Shown here piece after piece: positions 63,653 to 64,000 of a stretch of DNA of 64,000 bases. A program made the translations under genes and the position numbers. Numbering within the stretch: the first letter of the stretch is position 1; each line of letters opens with the position of its first letter. A model generated the notes under the pieces. It did not search any database and had not been told where the DNA came from. It was given only the letters and a program-made list of their open reading frames with translations. The stretch comes from Streptomyces sp. NBC_01314 (GTDB lineage: Bacteria; Actinomycetota; Actinomycetes; Streptomycetales; Streptomycetaceae), in assembly GCF_041435215.1 (NCBI RefSeq), contig NZ_CP108394.1, positions 992,001 through 1,056,000 on the forward strand. The letters run 5' to 3'.

Positions 63653-64000
63653 ATGGTCACCCCGCTTGAACATCGGGTATCGGATGAACAGAAAGCCGCA
63701 GCGCGCCTGCGATACAGCGTCACCTGGGACACGGCAGACGTATCGATCGCCGATGCCCGTGCGGCTGTACGCACGCTGCTGGCCCAGGCCGGCCACGACC
63801 CCGGCCGGCGGCCCAGCCAGGACGCCCAACTCGTCGTCAGTGAGCTGGTCACCAATGCGCTGCGCCACGCACCCGGTCCGGGCAGCCTGGCGCTGGAAGT
63901 GGCACCCGACGCCGCCCTGCTACGCATCGCCGTGCGTGACACCTCCTCCCGCCCGCCCGAACTGCGAGCACACGACGCCCGCCGCGTCGGCGGACACGGT
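63653..64000 (+). CDS. RsbW-like ATP-binding (HATPase_c) regulatory protein, cut by the window end
   Basis: The first 116 residues are in view. ATG 63653, with GGGAAGAG upstream. VTWDTADVSIADARAAVRTL starts the GHKL fold; QLVVSELVTNALRHAPGPGS is the N-box (ELxTNAxRH), and DTSSRPPELRAHDARRVGGH is the G1/G2 region of anti-sigma factor/SpoIIAB-type kinases. Common in Streptomyces as anti-sigma factor serine kinases or SpoIIE partners. The 3' end lies outside. Confidence 0.85.
   Translation, partial: MVTPLEHRVSDEQKAAARLRYSVTWDTADVSIADARAAVRTLLAQAGHDPGRRPSQDAQLVVSELVTNALRHAPGPGSLALEVAPDAALLRIAVRDTSSRPPELRAHDARRVGGHG

Noticed and set aside
1..64000. tRNA, rRNA or CRISPR array
   Set aside because: No tRNA-like cloverleaf arms, rRNA blocks or regularly spaced repeats were noticed; a tRNAscan/Infernal run would settle this.

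Overview
The window looks like a Streptomyces chromosome. It is strongly GC-rich with long antisense shadow ORFs. It carries Tat-type signal peptides, GTG and TTG starts, DHA2 exporters, a GH12 cellulase with a CebR operator, a GH62 remnant, an MreB-like remnant, CsbD and an RsbW-like kinase. All calls were made by reading the sequence; no database search was run.

Left edge (1-5.43 kb): a nested mobile block. An IS630-family transposase is split by a group II intron (918-3472, with its own RT/maturase/HNH protein) exactly before the codon for the presumed third catalytic residue. Just after the transposase stop codon sits an IS5-type element with perfect 25-bp ends (3670-5379). It holds a two-frame transposase and an alpha/beta-hydrolase passenger gene. 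A broken folD follows.

Main accessory locus (6.2-20.8 kb, all minus strand): an isonitrile lipopeptide-type cluster. It has the five core genes known from actinobacteria (C-A-PCP-reductase NRPS, ACP, acyl-ACP ligase, FcoT-like hot-dog enzyme, TauD-like isonitrile-forming oxidase). It also has a second ACP with a FabH-like ketosynthase, a DHA2 exporter and an Asp/Asn beta-hydroxylase-like protein upstream, and a siderophore-type ABC importer downstream. The layout suggests a secreted isonitrile metallophore that is re-imported with its metal.

Copper context: two paralogous cassettes (21.9-24.1 and 40.7-43.3 kb) each encode a PCu(A)C-like protein, a Met/His-rich membrane protein and an ECF sigma factor. 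The second follows a small Met-rich membrane protein and a CopA-type ATPase. A decayed four-helix copper-binding protein lies between. A Tat-exported DJ-1 protein of isonitrile-hydratase type and two GlxA-type regulators lie nearby (36-44 kb). I infer a metal-handling neighbourhood, copper being the leading candidate.

The rest is accessory: GH29 fucosidase, UvrA-like ATPase, DUF1996 protein, MarR/HxlR/ArsR regulators, MFS and APC transporters, Roadblock protein, GH12 cellulase, SGNH esterase, Hsp31-like protein, YihY/BrkB protein, PPK2, and a MarR/YceI pair sharing repeated operators. Many decayed remnants lie between them (SnoaL, radical SAM, PAS, IS1380, GH62, response regulator, MreB, phospholipase D), typical of a variable chromosome arm. 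The window ends inside an RsbW-like ATP-binding gene.
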